DNA from: Manduca sexta
Taxonomy: Eukaryota > Arthropoda > Insecta > Lepidoptera > Sphingidae
Assembly: GCF_014839805.1 (NCBI RefSeq)
Contig: NC_051126.1
Coordinates: 2,674,609-2,738,608, forward strand
Length of the DNA stretch: 64,000 nt
Direction: 5' to 3'
Of the stretch, positions 53,263 through 64,000 are shown piece after piece. Position 1 is the stretch's first letter; every line of letters starts with the position of its first letter. A model generated the notes under the pieces. That model was not told the DNA's origin. It ran no database searches and worked only from the letters and a program-made list of their open reading frames with translations. The translations under genes and the position numbers were made by a program.

Positions 53263-53769
53263 TATTTATTCTTATAAAAATAAAGCTCTTTAAACCTAAA
53301 ATATTCTACACATAACTTATTTAAATGACCCGTAATAATGTCTCTAACATATTTTACAACGTTTATTTTATTTGCCGCAATCCATTCATTCCATTTCTAA
53401 CGAGTGTTTATGACAGAACAATTTTTCACAACACTACAGTCACATAAATTAAGCTTGAACAAACAGTACTTATTCTAGTCTTATTACAATACCGAATAGC
53501 ATTTAACCCGTAGAGGATAAGGCTTAAAACCGCATGAAACCCAACAATAATCCCAAATGACTAATCTTGGGGTACTCAATCCGCCTTTCGCAGATGTCGA
53601 TCGATTAATCGCGCTATCGGAATCATTGGGTTGCTGTTGATCGGTTGCCATGGTAACCGATGCTACGTGCCCCGACTGATTTATGGTGTACATTTGTTTG
53701 CGGACGGATTTTGGCTGTTTTGTTTATTTGAAGTGATATTAATATTTTTCGACTTCGATTCGATTGACT
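53263..53769. other. No supported feature
   Basis: The overlapping open frames at 53484-53852 are on both strands and have no domains. Confidence 0.4.
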
Positions 53770-54143
53770 GCCTTGCTGGCGTAGTTGTAATTATACGGTA
53801 CAAGTACGACTACCGCGGTGAGGTGTTGTGTTCGAATCCCGGGTCGGGTTAAAATAATTGTGGCTGGGTTTTTCCACCTTAAAAAATACTCAGTCGCAGC
53901 TCGGAGTCAGGAAGTTTGCGGTGTGATACCCCTGTGCTTCGGAAAGCACTTAAAGCTGTTGGTCCTGCGCCTGATCTCTCCCGGTCATGTCGAATTACCG
54001 TCTCACCGAAAATGCGAGTGTAGGAACAGAGAGTGCACCTGTGTATTGCGCACACACTTGTGTACTATAATATCTTCTGCGTACCTGGTTGATCTCCGTT
54101 GAGATTGACCGCCAAGGCCGAAATTCTGCTACGAGGGATTAAA
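53770..54143 (+). repeat. Family B SINE, near full length (single head)
   Basis: TTGCTGGCGTAGTTGTAATT head, GTTCGAATCCCGGGTCGGG B box, GTGTGATACCCCTGTGC, TTGGTCCTGCGCCTGATC, GTCATGTCGAATTACCG, TGATCTCCGTTGAGATT and CGAAATTCTGCTACGAGG end. It is about 370 bp. Confidence 0.8.
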
Positions 54144-54892
54144 TATTTTTCGATCAAAAGATTAGATGTTTTATGAGTAAAAATATGAACATTAGTTTGT
54201 GTTTTGTAATTTTTTATACATAATTTGAGGAGGAGACATATTGTTTCTTTGTAATAATAAAACAAGACAGTTACAATAACATGTTACGTAAAAAAAACCT
54301 TTTTTTTTAGTTAACTTATAGCATAAAAAATATAAAACCCATCTACTTACACATAAAACCCAGTCGCGCCATAACCACTTGAAGCAATAAAACCCGATTA
54401 TTTCATAAAACATCCATAGTACGGACCTTAATGTGTAAAAAAATATATTTCCCCAAAAAACTCGGTCCCGAGCGTATTCCCGCAGAAATCCTAATAAAAT
54501 ATCAGTTCCCGATTATTTATACTGCTCGGGTTCTCGAGTTATGAGTTCCAGCCACAAAACGAATAATATTTTATACGTAATGCACTCAAGGAAATTGACT
54601 CGACGTACTATGATCTTAGTATACACGGAAATTATTAAAAATCTGATTGGATATTTGAAAATGATACTGAAGATTGTAAATGAGAGCAATTTCGAGGATT
54701 ACTTAAATTAATTCTCAAGGTAACCTCGATTGAGATAACGTTGAGGAAGTTTCGAGAAAATGTCTTAGAATATGGGTTTATGGGTTTTGAGTTAGACCTA
54801 GATGTAAAAGAAGATCGATAGAGGACATTATAGGTATCTAAAAAATACAAATTTAAGTACATCAATAATTATGTAGAATAATTAGGGACATT
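54144..54892. other. No supported feature
   Basis: Several short frames, all in AT-rich DNA without domains. Confidence 0.4.
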
Positions 54893-54998
54893 CATCATCA
54901 GCCACATATAGTCCACTGCTGAATAGCCTCCCCCAAAGACTTTCAGACAGACCTGTCGAAAACGGCTTGAATCCAGCGTGGACTTTACCATCTTTATC
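54893..54998 (-). mobile_element. Family H LINE 3' end, short fragment
   Basis: CATTCATCATCAGCC, ATATAGTCCACTGCTGAA and CCTCCCCCAAAGACTTTCAG are the reverse of the LINE end with its GAT-type tail. Confidence 0.6.
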
Positions 54999-55281
54999 AT
55001 TAATCATTAATCCACCAATTTAATTAATTAAAACATCATTATTTTAACCTCACATCTGACGACGAGTATGTCTGTATTAATAAATCAATCTCAACTCTAG
55101 TATATATTTAATGTATTGAAGTAATAAATAAAACTTAAGCTGGCATTTAAGAGCCTGCTCTCAGCTGAGTAGGTGTTGCTTAATAAACTAAACTCAGCTG
55201 TCAAAATCCGTCATGCTATGCCTTAACATATTATTTGACATGTTTATATTTGTCTATTAAATAGCGACAATAGCATGACTG
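54999..55281. other. No supported feature
   Basis: Contains CAGCTGAGT and CTCAGCTG as a short inverted pair around 55157-55200. Confidence 0.35.
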
Positions 55282-55607
55282 AATATCACACTTAAGAGCC
55301 AAACTGAGTGGCATATATTAATAGGGCCCCAAGAATCAAACTTTAAGTGTAATACCGCTATGTGTTAAATCTTTATTTGTATGTATAAAATTGAACAGTA
55401 TTAATATAACTGCCAAAACAGAGCTACCTTAAGATGCTGCCTAATTTGACAGCTTCTTAGATAATATCGCACTTAAGAGCGAAACTGAGTGACATCCATT
55501 AATAAGGCCCCAAAAATCAAACGCTTAGTGAAATACCTCTATTAACTAAATCTTTATTTGTATTTATAAAATTTAACTGCATTAATATGACTGCCCAAAC
55601 AGATCTC
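55282..55607 (+). repeat. 181-bp tandem duplication, diverged
   Basis: AATATC.CACTTAAGAGC, AAACTGAGTG.CAT, AGGCCCCAA.AATCAAAC, AAATCTTTATTTGTAT and AATAT.ACTGCC.AAACAGA occur from 55282 and from 55463. Confidence 0.8.
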
Positions 55608-56452
55608 GCCCCAGCGGATGGAGCGTTTATGCCATTACAACTCGACAGTCGGATGTCTCCTATGTATCGTTCATTCACTCGTGTAGTTTTTATTCATGCG
55701 AAACGAATGTGCACTTGAAAATAATTGTAAAATATTAGGTGGTAAGTACATTTACATATCTAAGTACTATTGGTATATATGTTGCACGTACTAAATTTGG
55801 CGTTCTGAACATTCACTGTATTCAACTTAATTGAACTGCAATCCATTCAAACAGAGTATGGTCAATATTGACAGCTTGTGGTTGTGTACAGAGTGGCGTT
55901 CATAATATAAGAACTCGAGTCTAAGTGTAAACCTGGATTTGAATAAAAAATATTAGTTAAATAAGTAAAACTATTTGTTGTTCAAGTGAATAAATAGGTT
56001 ATAAGTGACGTTTTGGTGGCCAGTTTAGTTCAGTTTTTGAACAAATAGTTTATATAGACGTTTGTGTCTATAGAATATACGTCAATGCCTATGGGTATAA
56101 ATATTACCACAGCTGGTTTTGGTTGGTATGCACGAGTAGGACATATATAAGGTTAGGGACTCGTTCCAATGCTCGCTCGGATGTTATATTCCCGAGTGTC
56201 GACGTTGCGCTGTAAGACCGGTGAAACCAACATAACAGTTCTATTCACCCCCCGTATGGTGGTATCATAAAGCTTTTACCCTGCGAATAAACAGAAGGGG
56301 TTAATAAGGGGTTTGGAGATCTTCAGATGCAATGATTTCTGAGAGGATTGGGCACTCGTATTTTAATTTAAAATTAATTTACTACTTATTTTGCGAACAT
56401 ATGATGAAATGCTTTAAAAGAAAAAAGAACTGTATCATTGACATGTACAGGC
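55608..56452. other. No supported feature
   Basis: No recurring repeat. A short GC-richer patch lies at 56160-56260. Confidence 0.4.
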
Positions 56453-56488
56453 AAGAAACTCGAATGATCATGTACATTCGAGTTTCTT
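56453..56488. repeat. Perfect 14-bp stem-loop
   Basis: AAGAAACTCGAATG and CATTCGAGTTTCTT are exact reverse complements around the loop ATCATGTA. Confidence 0.75.
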
Positions 56489-57211
56489 ACCCGTTCTTCC
56501 CTGAACACTGTTTTCTGAACTGGTGGTAGAGTTAATATTGACGAAATCTAAACAATGTATAAGATATAACAGGTTCAAATAAATTATTCAATTTCATTTC
56601 ATTAATATATTCCGGTAGGAGTTGATTTTAATCATAATTTTTTGAATTATATGATGTATCCTATTATGGGAAAAATATCGAACAAACCTATCCTGTTACA
56701 GAGTTTTTTTTTACTTATTTAAGGAAAGCTTACAGACTAATGACGTTTAACAAAATGAGTGTCATCTATAAATAAAATTAAGTTGCTAATTACAAGCTTT
56801 CACCTATAGACAGTAGAGAAATTTCATTTAAAACATTTCAGTATTGTATTTAAGTATATTGAAATACTCTAATACGAAAATACGCTGCCACAAAAGACAT
56901 TATCCGCAGACTTCACCTTCGAACCTCAAATCGCCTTAAATTTATGCAAAACCACTCTAAACCCAAAATAACTCCATTATCGCATCAAAATCGAACCATT
57001 ACGGCTCATTTTAAATTCTAAGCAATCCGCGACATGCCACGGTATTACAGACGATCCCTCGTTTAATATAAAAGATTAGTTCTATATTCATACCATTATT
57101 ATCTGTGACAAACTGCGATTCCCCGTGGTTTTGTAATAAGAAATCAAGCTAGTTCTACAACTAGAGATTACTCTCTAGGGCCTAGATTTTAATGAATAAT
57201 GTTAATGTTTT
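56489..57211. other. No supported feature
   Basis: AT-rich, with no recurring repeat. Confidence 0.4.
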
Positions 57212-57425
57212 TTCGCCTCGGTGGCGTTGTCGTGTTAGAGTACGACTGCATTGCTGAGGTCTCGGGTTTGAGTCAAGCAAAATTAGATAGGATTTTTATA
57301 GTTAGTTATAGGCTGGCATTTGTGCCCGATTTGGTGATAAGGTCGCCCCTTGGGTGCACCAATTGCGCTTCTGCCTTCTCCTTTGGGGGTAAATGGTATG
57401 TGTGAGTGTGTGTGTGTGTTTGTGT
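57212..57425 (+). repeat. Family C SINE followed by (GT)n
   Basis: GCCTCGGTGGCGTTGTCGTG head, GGGTTTGAGTCAAGC (weakened B box), TTTGTGCCCGATTTGGTGAT, GCTTCTGCCTTCTCCTTTGG end, then GTGTGAGTGTGTGTGTGTG. Confidence 0.8.
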
Positions 57426-58144
57426 TGTTTTTTCTAAATCCTTATATTCTAACTTATTACATGATTTGATATTCCATTGATGTCGTTAGTGTGCGTGATC
57501 TAAATTACCTAGTGAAATAAAATCTTTGATAGAGACAATTAATTTTAATAGCATCATTTAGAATCTATATTATCATACAAGCTCTTACAAGTGTTTAGAA
57601 GAATAACGGGTTGCGTAGTTTACTATCATTCAAAAAAAGTAATTTATTTATTTGAACAGCCAACCAAACATACACCTTACATAGTTTTTTTTTAACAATT
57701 CAGTAAGTAATTGCTGCAGTGCTGTTTTAATTAATAAGGATTCTGAAGTATAGTATTTGATTCTTAGAAATCAATAACACAATGACCGTTCACTGTGTTT
57801 CAATAATTCCTTGTGAAATCTAAATTTTCATACAAAATAAGGTCTGATTTCATCAACCTCTAACTCGCTCAAGGATCGCTAATGAAAAAGTTTAATAAAG
57901 AAAACTTTTATTTATATAAGTATGATGCTTTGACCGAAGTTTGTGTGTAAAAATTAAAGCAGTGGTAAATAATTTATAACTTTATAAAGCGGAGAGTTAA
58001 GTTTGATTATAGCTTGCACAGCAAAATTCTTTACTTTGAAAATTCTTTACTTCTTCCCTGCCAGCCCGACCTGGCTTCTTTGTTTACTTTGTTTACTAAG
58101 TATATTTTTCATTTATTTTATTTTCAATATAAATTGTCTTTGTT
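57426..58144. other. No supported feature
   Basis: AT-rich, with no recurring repeat. Confidence 0.4.
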
Positions 58145-58260
58145 TATATAAGCTAATTTAATTAAGTAATAGTTAAATATTCTCATGTACCTTGACTTAT
58201 CATAAGTGCAACTATGTTCGCCTACGTGATGAATAAAGCATTTTAATTTTATTTTTTTTA
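58145..58260 (+). repeat. Family K LINE-like 3' end with AATAAA
   Basis: CTCATGTACCTTGACTTATC, AACTATGTTCGCCTACGTG, ATGAATAAAGCATTTTAATT and a T/A-rich end match 8744-8840. Confidence 0.6.
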
Positions 58261-58589
58261 AAAGTAGAATAGTGACAAAGGAATATTTAGAAAAAAATAT
58301 TTTAATTAAAGTAATAATCCTGATAGTGGTAAACAGTTAAGAAAACCATCAACAAATTAATTCACTTGAAAATGAATACTACGTGAGTCGAGCGAGCGAA
58401 GCGTGACGATTTAAATGAGCGGAGTGAAGTGAGCTTGCCGTGGCAACGGGTGGCGTACATTACTATCTTTGTCCTTTGTAAATGAGCGACGCAGTCTGTT
58501 AGAAGACAAATTAAACGTTTTACCGACGACATATAAGAGAACGATAAAAATGTATTCTCGCTGCCAAATTATTTATTAATTATCTCTAT
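58261..58589. other. No gene; CpG-richer patch
   Basis: GAGTCGAGCGAGCGAAGCGTG (58385-58405) and GAGCGGAGTGAAGTGAGC stand out in composition, but no second copy is present here. Confidence 0.35.
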
Positions 58590-58803
58590 CTGGTGGAAGG
58601 ATATATTTTATATTCGCCTTACACAAGGCTTGAATATCTTCAATAGTGGCCTTCGTAAGTGTATCGCGTTCTGGGATCAGTCTGTGTATATTCGGTTCCA
58701 AAAGACCGGCATAATTGTGTCGACTGTCGAGGGGTAATCATCTCTCGTCAGTTGACAATCTATTGGACTCTACTCTATTTACCATTAGGTACAGTAAAGT
58801 CAC
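58590..58803 (+). repeat. Family D retroposon, small deletion in head
   Basis: TGGTGGAAGGATATATTTTA, CTTCGTAAGTGTATCGCG, TTCCAAAAGACCGGCATAAT, CATCTCTCGTCAGTTGACA and TTTACCATTAGGTACAGT. It lacks the TGGATAGCGACCACC block. Confidence 0.8.
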
Positions 58804-58949
58804 TTAGAAAGAAAATTAGTAAAACAGTTTATAATACTGACAACTCTCAACACTATCTTTATTCGCACATAAACAAAATGAGCAATAAATACTGGCAACC
58901 TAGAAAAACCACCATTAAACCGTGTCAAAAAACTATAAAAATAATTTAC

Positions 58950-59243
58950 ACACTCGTAACGTTGCCAGCCCTGAGAACGGGCGGCCGAAATTGCTTTAAT
59001 AAAACGCAAAAATAAATTTCCTTTTTCAAGCTGTGATGGCAATGTTAGACTACACTTCATATAACGTAAACGAGTTTGTTGAAGTTTTGATGTTTGAATG
59101 GTAATGTTGGCAAAGTTATGTCTCATTTTCGTCACCTTTATGACAAACATTCGTTTATGGTAAAGTTGGAAACGTTTGTTATCATTTATTTCGTAATCCT
59201 GATTAAAATACTTTATGCTCAGGGCTTCACCAACGTTTTTAGT
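58950..59243. repeat. Possible imperfect inverted repeat
   Basis: GTAACGTTGCCAGCCCTGAG at 58957 and, near 59219, CTCAGGGCTTCACCAACGTT pair with a small gap. The interior is unassigned and no target duplication was seen. Confidence 0.25.
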
Positions 59244-59392
59244 TTCCAAGTCAAACAAATAAAGTCTATACCTTACAGATAAGTAACCAAACTATTTCAG
59301 AAGAAGCGCATGAGTTGTTCTAGATCTTAATGCATAAGTGATCAATACCGCTCGTAAACGCACACAACTAAAAAGAGTCTGATCCATTATCC

Positions 59393-59600
59393 TTACATAT
59401 TATAAAACAAAGTCCCCCGCCGCGTCTATATGTCTGAACGCTATAAACTCAAAAACTACCGATCGGATTTTAATGTCTTTTCGTATGAAGATAGTTTGAG
59501 ACCCTGAAAAAAACAGGCTACTTTTTATCCCGAAAAAATATATATCGGAATTATATCCCGGAACAACTCCTTCCCAGCAAAGCCACGAGCAAAAGTGAAT
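59393..59600 (-). repeat. Family G1 RTE-like LINE 3' end
   Basis: GATAGTTTGAGACCCTGAAAA, CAGGCTACTTTTTATCCCG and AAGCCACGAGCAAAAGTG. Confidence 0.65.
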
Positions 59601-60029
59601 ATATACTAAACAAAAGAAACTCAAAACGAAATTGTATTTCCTGTCTATTTTATGAGAAAATCCAATCACTTCATGGAAAAATAAAATCCATACACGATCA
59701 AAACTAAAAAGCAAAAGAACAAGTTACTCTATACAATGCCGCACCGATCTCTACTCACGTTACAGAGACAGATAAAGACTTTCAATTGAATTCAATTTCT
59801 CACTATTTTCAATTAACGTCGAACGTCTGAGGCGTTTCTTTCGACGCTTTGTGTCAGAAAACGGTTGTCTTTATCCTATGGTACTGTGGAGGAACATGGA
59901 TGATTTCTATATAAGTTGATTAATATTAAATTGATGCAGGTATAAAGATCTGTTTACCAATATATAGATTAAGTAAAACAGTAGAGACTAGATTAATGTC
60001 GATTGGTTTCTATATTATAATTAGCTTAA
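59601..60029. other. No supported feature
   Basis: No recurring repeat. Confidence 0.4.
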
Positions 60030-60297
60030 TTTGAGGATCCGCAGGTTCAATACCCAAGAGTCCGCCCCTATAACTTTTCTAAACCTACGTGTGTATCTTT
60101 AAATATCACTTGCTTTAACGGTTACGTATAACATTGATCCTGCATACTAGAGAAGTTTACCATAATTTCAAAGGTATGGGTAGTCAGCCAACCCCCATTA
60201 GGCTAACATGGACTGAAGCCTAAACCTTCTCAGAAGTAGAGGAGGACCATCCCTAGCAGTGGGACAATACATAATACAGGGCTGATATTATTTATTA
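60030..60297 (+). repeat. Family A SINE, head truncated, old
   Basis: GATCCGCAGGTTCAATACCC, CACTTGCTTTAACGGTTACG, GTCAGCCAACCCCCATTAGG, TCAGAAGTAGAGGAGGACC, AGCAGTGGGACAATACATAA and GGGCTGATATTATTTATTATT. Confidence 0.8.
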
Positions 60298-60417
60298 TTA
60301 ACTAGAATAAATACGTAATCCAAGCAAATAGAAAAACGTTTATACGCAGAAGTTATAGCATAATAAGCAAGAACTCAATAACTGTTTTTGAAATTTCCAT
60401 GCTCAACAATATATAAT

Positions 60418-60776
60418 ATGTTGATTATAATAATAATATAATAATATCAGCACTGTATTATATACTGTCCCAATGTTGGGCTCGGGCCCCCTCTACTACT
60501 GAGAGAGATTAGGCCTTAGTCCACCACGCTGGCGTAGTGCGAATTGGTAGACTTCACACACCCTCGAAAATTCCTATAGAGAATTTCTCAGGTATGCAGG
60601 TTTCCTCACGATGTTTTCCTTCACCGTTAAAGCAAGCGATAATTGACAAAGAATACACAATTATTTTTTTTTTATTAAAGAGGTGTGTGCCCTTGGGATT
60701 TGAATCTGCGGACATTCGTCTCGGCAGTCCGTTCCACAAACAACTAGGCTATCGCTGCTTGTTGATGTTGATTATA
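60418..60776 (-). repeat. Family A SINE, full length, with 12-bp target duplication
   Basis: ATGTTGATTATA occurs at 60418-60429 and 60765-60776. The insert 60430-60764 carries all family A blocks in reverse: ATTATATACTGTCCCAATG, CTACTACTGAGAGAGATTAG, GCAGGTTTCCTCACGATG, GGATTTGAATCTGCGGAC (B box) and CTAGGCTATCGCTGCT (head). Confidence 0.9.
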
Positions 60777-61827
60777 TTCAACCATAAATATCATCGTCAC
60801 GTCTATCAAATCAAAATTGCCTTTTCCAAGAGCAATCACCTGCGATCTTCTACCATTCAGTTCCACTGAATAGACTATCATTTCAATTTTGTATTTCGTA
60901 CCACTCAGTATCTACTTCATCATTGTTTTCATAACTCTGAACCTTTAATTAAAGTCTTAGAAATATTTAAAACAGTAAACGTACTAGCAATTTCTGCTAT
61001 TAATTTTATCTTCTGAATGCCATTATTCATTCGAACAATGCTCCACTGGATCCACCATCCGTTTCCCGTTTTCATTTAATAACTCCTGCAGGATCATGCC
61101 TCTATTATTTGTTCATATTTCCTTGTTCAACTCAACCATAAAAGGTCAATTATGTGATTTTAATTGGGGTCGGAATGCAGGGATTTTGTGTTGGCATGAT
61201 TTTGAAATTTAGTGTTTAATGTGCTGGATGCTGTTGGATCTAGTCAGTTTAGTGTAGATTTAATGGACTAATTTTAGGTTAACTAACCCGTTAACGTACA
61301 GTCAACGAATAACTTCTTCTTGTCATTTTATATTATGGCTGCCATCGTTTATTTATCAGTGATTTTGCCAATGTCGAGTAATAATAGCGGATACAAAATA
61401 AAAAAGAGACTATAATTCAGATCGCCATTTTTTTCAATCCCCCAACGAAGAACTTCATAATATTTACTTTTTAGATTCACTTACATTGACAGTAAACTTA
61501 CAAGTAAGCTAATATTTGTATATATTTGAGAATTGCAGAATTGTTGTAAAAACCATACAGGCAATCGCAACAAATTGGATTTGGTTGGATATAGGTGTAT
61601 TATTGGCTGAAGAAAATCTTTGCACCCCTTTTCAAGTAAATTGCGCGTACGGCGCAGTGTAAAATTTAGCATGATTTAAGTTCATAGTAAAAAGGAGTAC
61701 AGAAAAAAATATGCATAACATATGTACAGTATATGTTAAATTCAACGGTCAAATTTCGACCACCGGACGACCACCAGTATTGATAAATATTAACAATAAG
61801 TTGAAGCAACTGACAATTTGGTAATAA
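60777..61827. other. No supported feature
   Basis: No recurring repeat and no credible frame. Confidence 0.4.
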
Positions 61828-62385
61828 TTTTTTTTTTTTTGCACTTCACATACTTAAAATGTATATCGGCGGACTTAATGCCAAAGGCATTCTCTCCCAG
61901 TCTCAACCTAAGGGTGGTGCAGAGTTAAATAAGGTAGGTGCATCAAGGATATTTAATAATACATAAACATACATAAAAGTAACTATAATGTATAACTATA
62001 TTAAATACAAACATAATATAAGTAAAATTATAAATACATAAAATACAGATTATAAATACCTAAATATATATTATGTACATACTAATAATATAAAGTTTAG
62101 AATTAAAGTAATAAGTAATTGTATTAAAACAAAATATCGACAGCTCGGTGCCGCCATTCTGTTTTGTGTGCCTGGTTCAAGTTGGCAGTGTCTACGTAGC
62201 GCCTAAACCAAAATCGTAATCAAAAAACCTGTTAAGAAATCTCAATGAACTAGTATTAACATTTCTTAATGTTTGATAAAGATGAGTATTCTTGGATAAT
62301 ATAACCCTAATGTAAGCACTAAAGAGTAAACGATGCAGAGGTAGCTTTATAACTGGCTATACTACCATCTTCTACCAATTTCATT
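61828..62385 (-). repeat. LINE-like remnant with poly-A end (minus strand)
   Basis: A T12 run at about 61830-61841 is followed by GCGGACTTAATGCCAAAGGC, CTCTCCCAGTCTCAACC, a long AATACATA-type run, then GCTCGGTGCCGCCATTCTG. The GGCGGACTTAATGCC..CCAGTC block is familiar from lepidopteran non-LTR 3' regions (from memory). The right border is uncertain. Confidence 0.45.
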
Positions 62386-64000
62386 TGCCAGGTGAGCCAA
62401 GATAATATCTCGATAATTCATCGATATTTATGAGCGCTAAAAAGTTACTGCCACTTCCCGCATACGGTTTGCAGTAATCATTACCGTATCGTGCAGCGAA
62501 AACTGTACTTCAACAAATAAAACTTCTCAGTAATCAACTGATGAAATTACCTCGCGCGTTGGAGTTTCTGCCTTAATCTTCAGCAAATAGGGTTCAAGTA
62601 CGCTTGGTTGGATGAATTTGCCGAAACGTTGTACAGGAAATTAAATAAGGCTATTTGTTAGCGAGTTATTTATAGCTCAGTTACGTGATTTTACTCTTTG
62701 GAATGGATTTTATTAGAGCCTATTTTTCTTAGAAGCTGTTGAGCATACGCTATCAATGAGAACTTGTATATTTCCAAGTACTGATGTTAGAAATATGTCT
62801 AGAGAATTCTTTTTTTATACATGCTGTGTATGAAAAACCTATGCTGCATATTGTTTTGATTGTACCAAAAACCCGTTAATCAGATGGCCTATCGCATAGA
62901 ATCTGATGTGAAGTAGGAATTGCTATTAAATTTGATACGGTCAATGAGATAAACAAGTGCCTAGTGAATTCCTTCCTTTTTCTAATCCCTATTCTTCCTC
63001 CCTAAATGCAATACAATCACAATTCTTTTTAGTTATAAGTGTATTCATCAGCATAAATGACCCAACTATTTGATTTCTACTTACTACTGGAAAAAAAATG
63101 TTTTTTAAAAGGTAGAGTTAAAATATTACCTTACATTATTACCAAGCTTCAAATATTCTTTAAAAGACTTCAAACTCCGCGTCCCCTATCTCATTTTCAT
63201 AAATAAGTTCTTTTTTGTGAGAAGCAAAGTAAAATCTTTGTCTTAAATTTCGTATGAATCAAAATGTACTTAGAGCTTTGTACTAGAACAGTAAGAACAA
63301 GGAGCATTAAACATTCTTTCTTGAGACTTTAAAAGTGTATAAAACTTCACGCTTACAAAGTGCAACAGAGCTGTAAACACACGGGCAGAGAAATCGAAAA
63401 GGAACGCAGCGTCTACTTTGTTGTAATGCAGTTTCTTTTTTTAACGATAAACTAGTTTTATATGAATTTGAGGTATTACAAAATTCACAATACAGTATTA
63501 AAAATATAAGTATAATTTAATGTAACTAGTGACAAATATCGTATCCGAATCAATAAGTTTTAATATCTAAATTTAATTTAAAATATTTATATTACCCTAT
63601 TAAATATTATAACTATTCATTACAACGAATTCGTTTTAGTTACAATTATGTCCCAAACCTAGTTTAGTCTACAAAAGTATATTATAGTAAATATTTTCAC
63701 GATTTTAGAAGAAATTAATGGTCATATTTGCTATCCCTTAAGGAAACGTTTTTTACATAAATTTGACACACTTGCTACATCTATTTTCATTGATTTATTT
63801 AAAAGTTATAATAAATGTATATAAGTGGAATTCATGCCTGAGACATTCTTTAAAAGTCAAATAATCTTTTTATGCATAGACGTCATTAGAAATGCTCTAT
63901 TTAAATTATGAACGATTATGCATCAACTTACTACCCGCATGCTCGCGTCTGGGGCTATCGAGTAAGGTGGAAAGTGACACCGACTTTGCAAATTCTCGAT
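62386..64000. other. No supported feature
   Basis: 1.6 kb of AT-rich DNA with no recurring repeat and no credible coding frame up to the window edge. Confidence 0.4.

Overview
The window reads as AT-rich, gene-poor nuclear DNA from a moth or butterfly (Lepidoptera). The evidence is the repeat content: several tRNA-derived SINE families, retroposons with a CTGGTGGTAGG head and a CTTACCATCAGG tail (a layout common in lepidopteran genomes), RTE-like LINE 3' ends and short DNA transposons. No complete host gene was found. The stretch is best read as intergenic or deep-intronic sequence. No rRNA, functional tRNA gene, CRISPR array, bacterial operon or organelle DNA was seen.

The largest feature is one young Ty1/copia retrotransposon at 17218-21908. 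It has 199-bp LTRs that read as identical, a 5-bp target duplication, a primer site matching initiator-Met tRNA, and a polyprotein carrying gag zinc knuckle, protease, integrase (D-62-D-35-E), reverse transcriptase (YVDD) and RNase H. The reading frame is broken three times. Each break falls on a five-base homopolymer that is one base short, and there are no nonsense codons.

The rest is a mosaic of short repeats, named here by letter. Family A is a tRNA-headed SINE ending in GGCTGATATTATT repeats; family B is a SINE ending in a 'gatctccgttgagatt' block; family C is a SINE with a 'cacatcatgggacgga' core. Families D and E are related CTGGTGGTAGG retroposons. F is a foldback element, G1 and G2 are RTE-like 3' ends, H is a LINE C-terminus with a (GAT)n tail, and K is a LINE-like 3' end.

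Layout: 1-6.4 kb holds D, A, C, G1, E, B and H copies. From 6.5 to 8.1 kb there are three TIR elements. From 13.0 to 14.2 kb, two insertions interrupt a coding-like minus-strand segment. At 15.2-15.6 kb a SINE is nested in an RTE end. From 17.2 to 21.9 kb is the copia element. From 26.9 to 28.7 kb is a 1.8-kb non-autonomous hAT-like element with an 8-bp target duplication and CTTGGT-type subterminal arrays. From 30 to 50 kb is a dense run of A, C, D, E, F and G copies. From 51 to 61 kb are more of the same plus a 181-bp tandem duplication. From 61.8 to 64 kb there is one LINE-like remnant and then unmarked DNA.

The most notable items are an unnamed element of about 430 bp with three copies here, two of them with 8-9 bp target duplications; the hAT-like element; the pattern of copia frameshifts; and two short coding-like stretches (13.5-14.0 kb on the minus strand, 45.4-45.6 kb on the plus strand) that could be exons or transposon ORF remnants.
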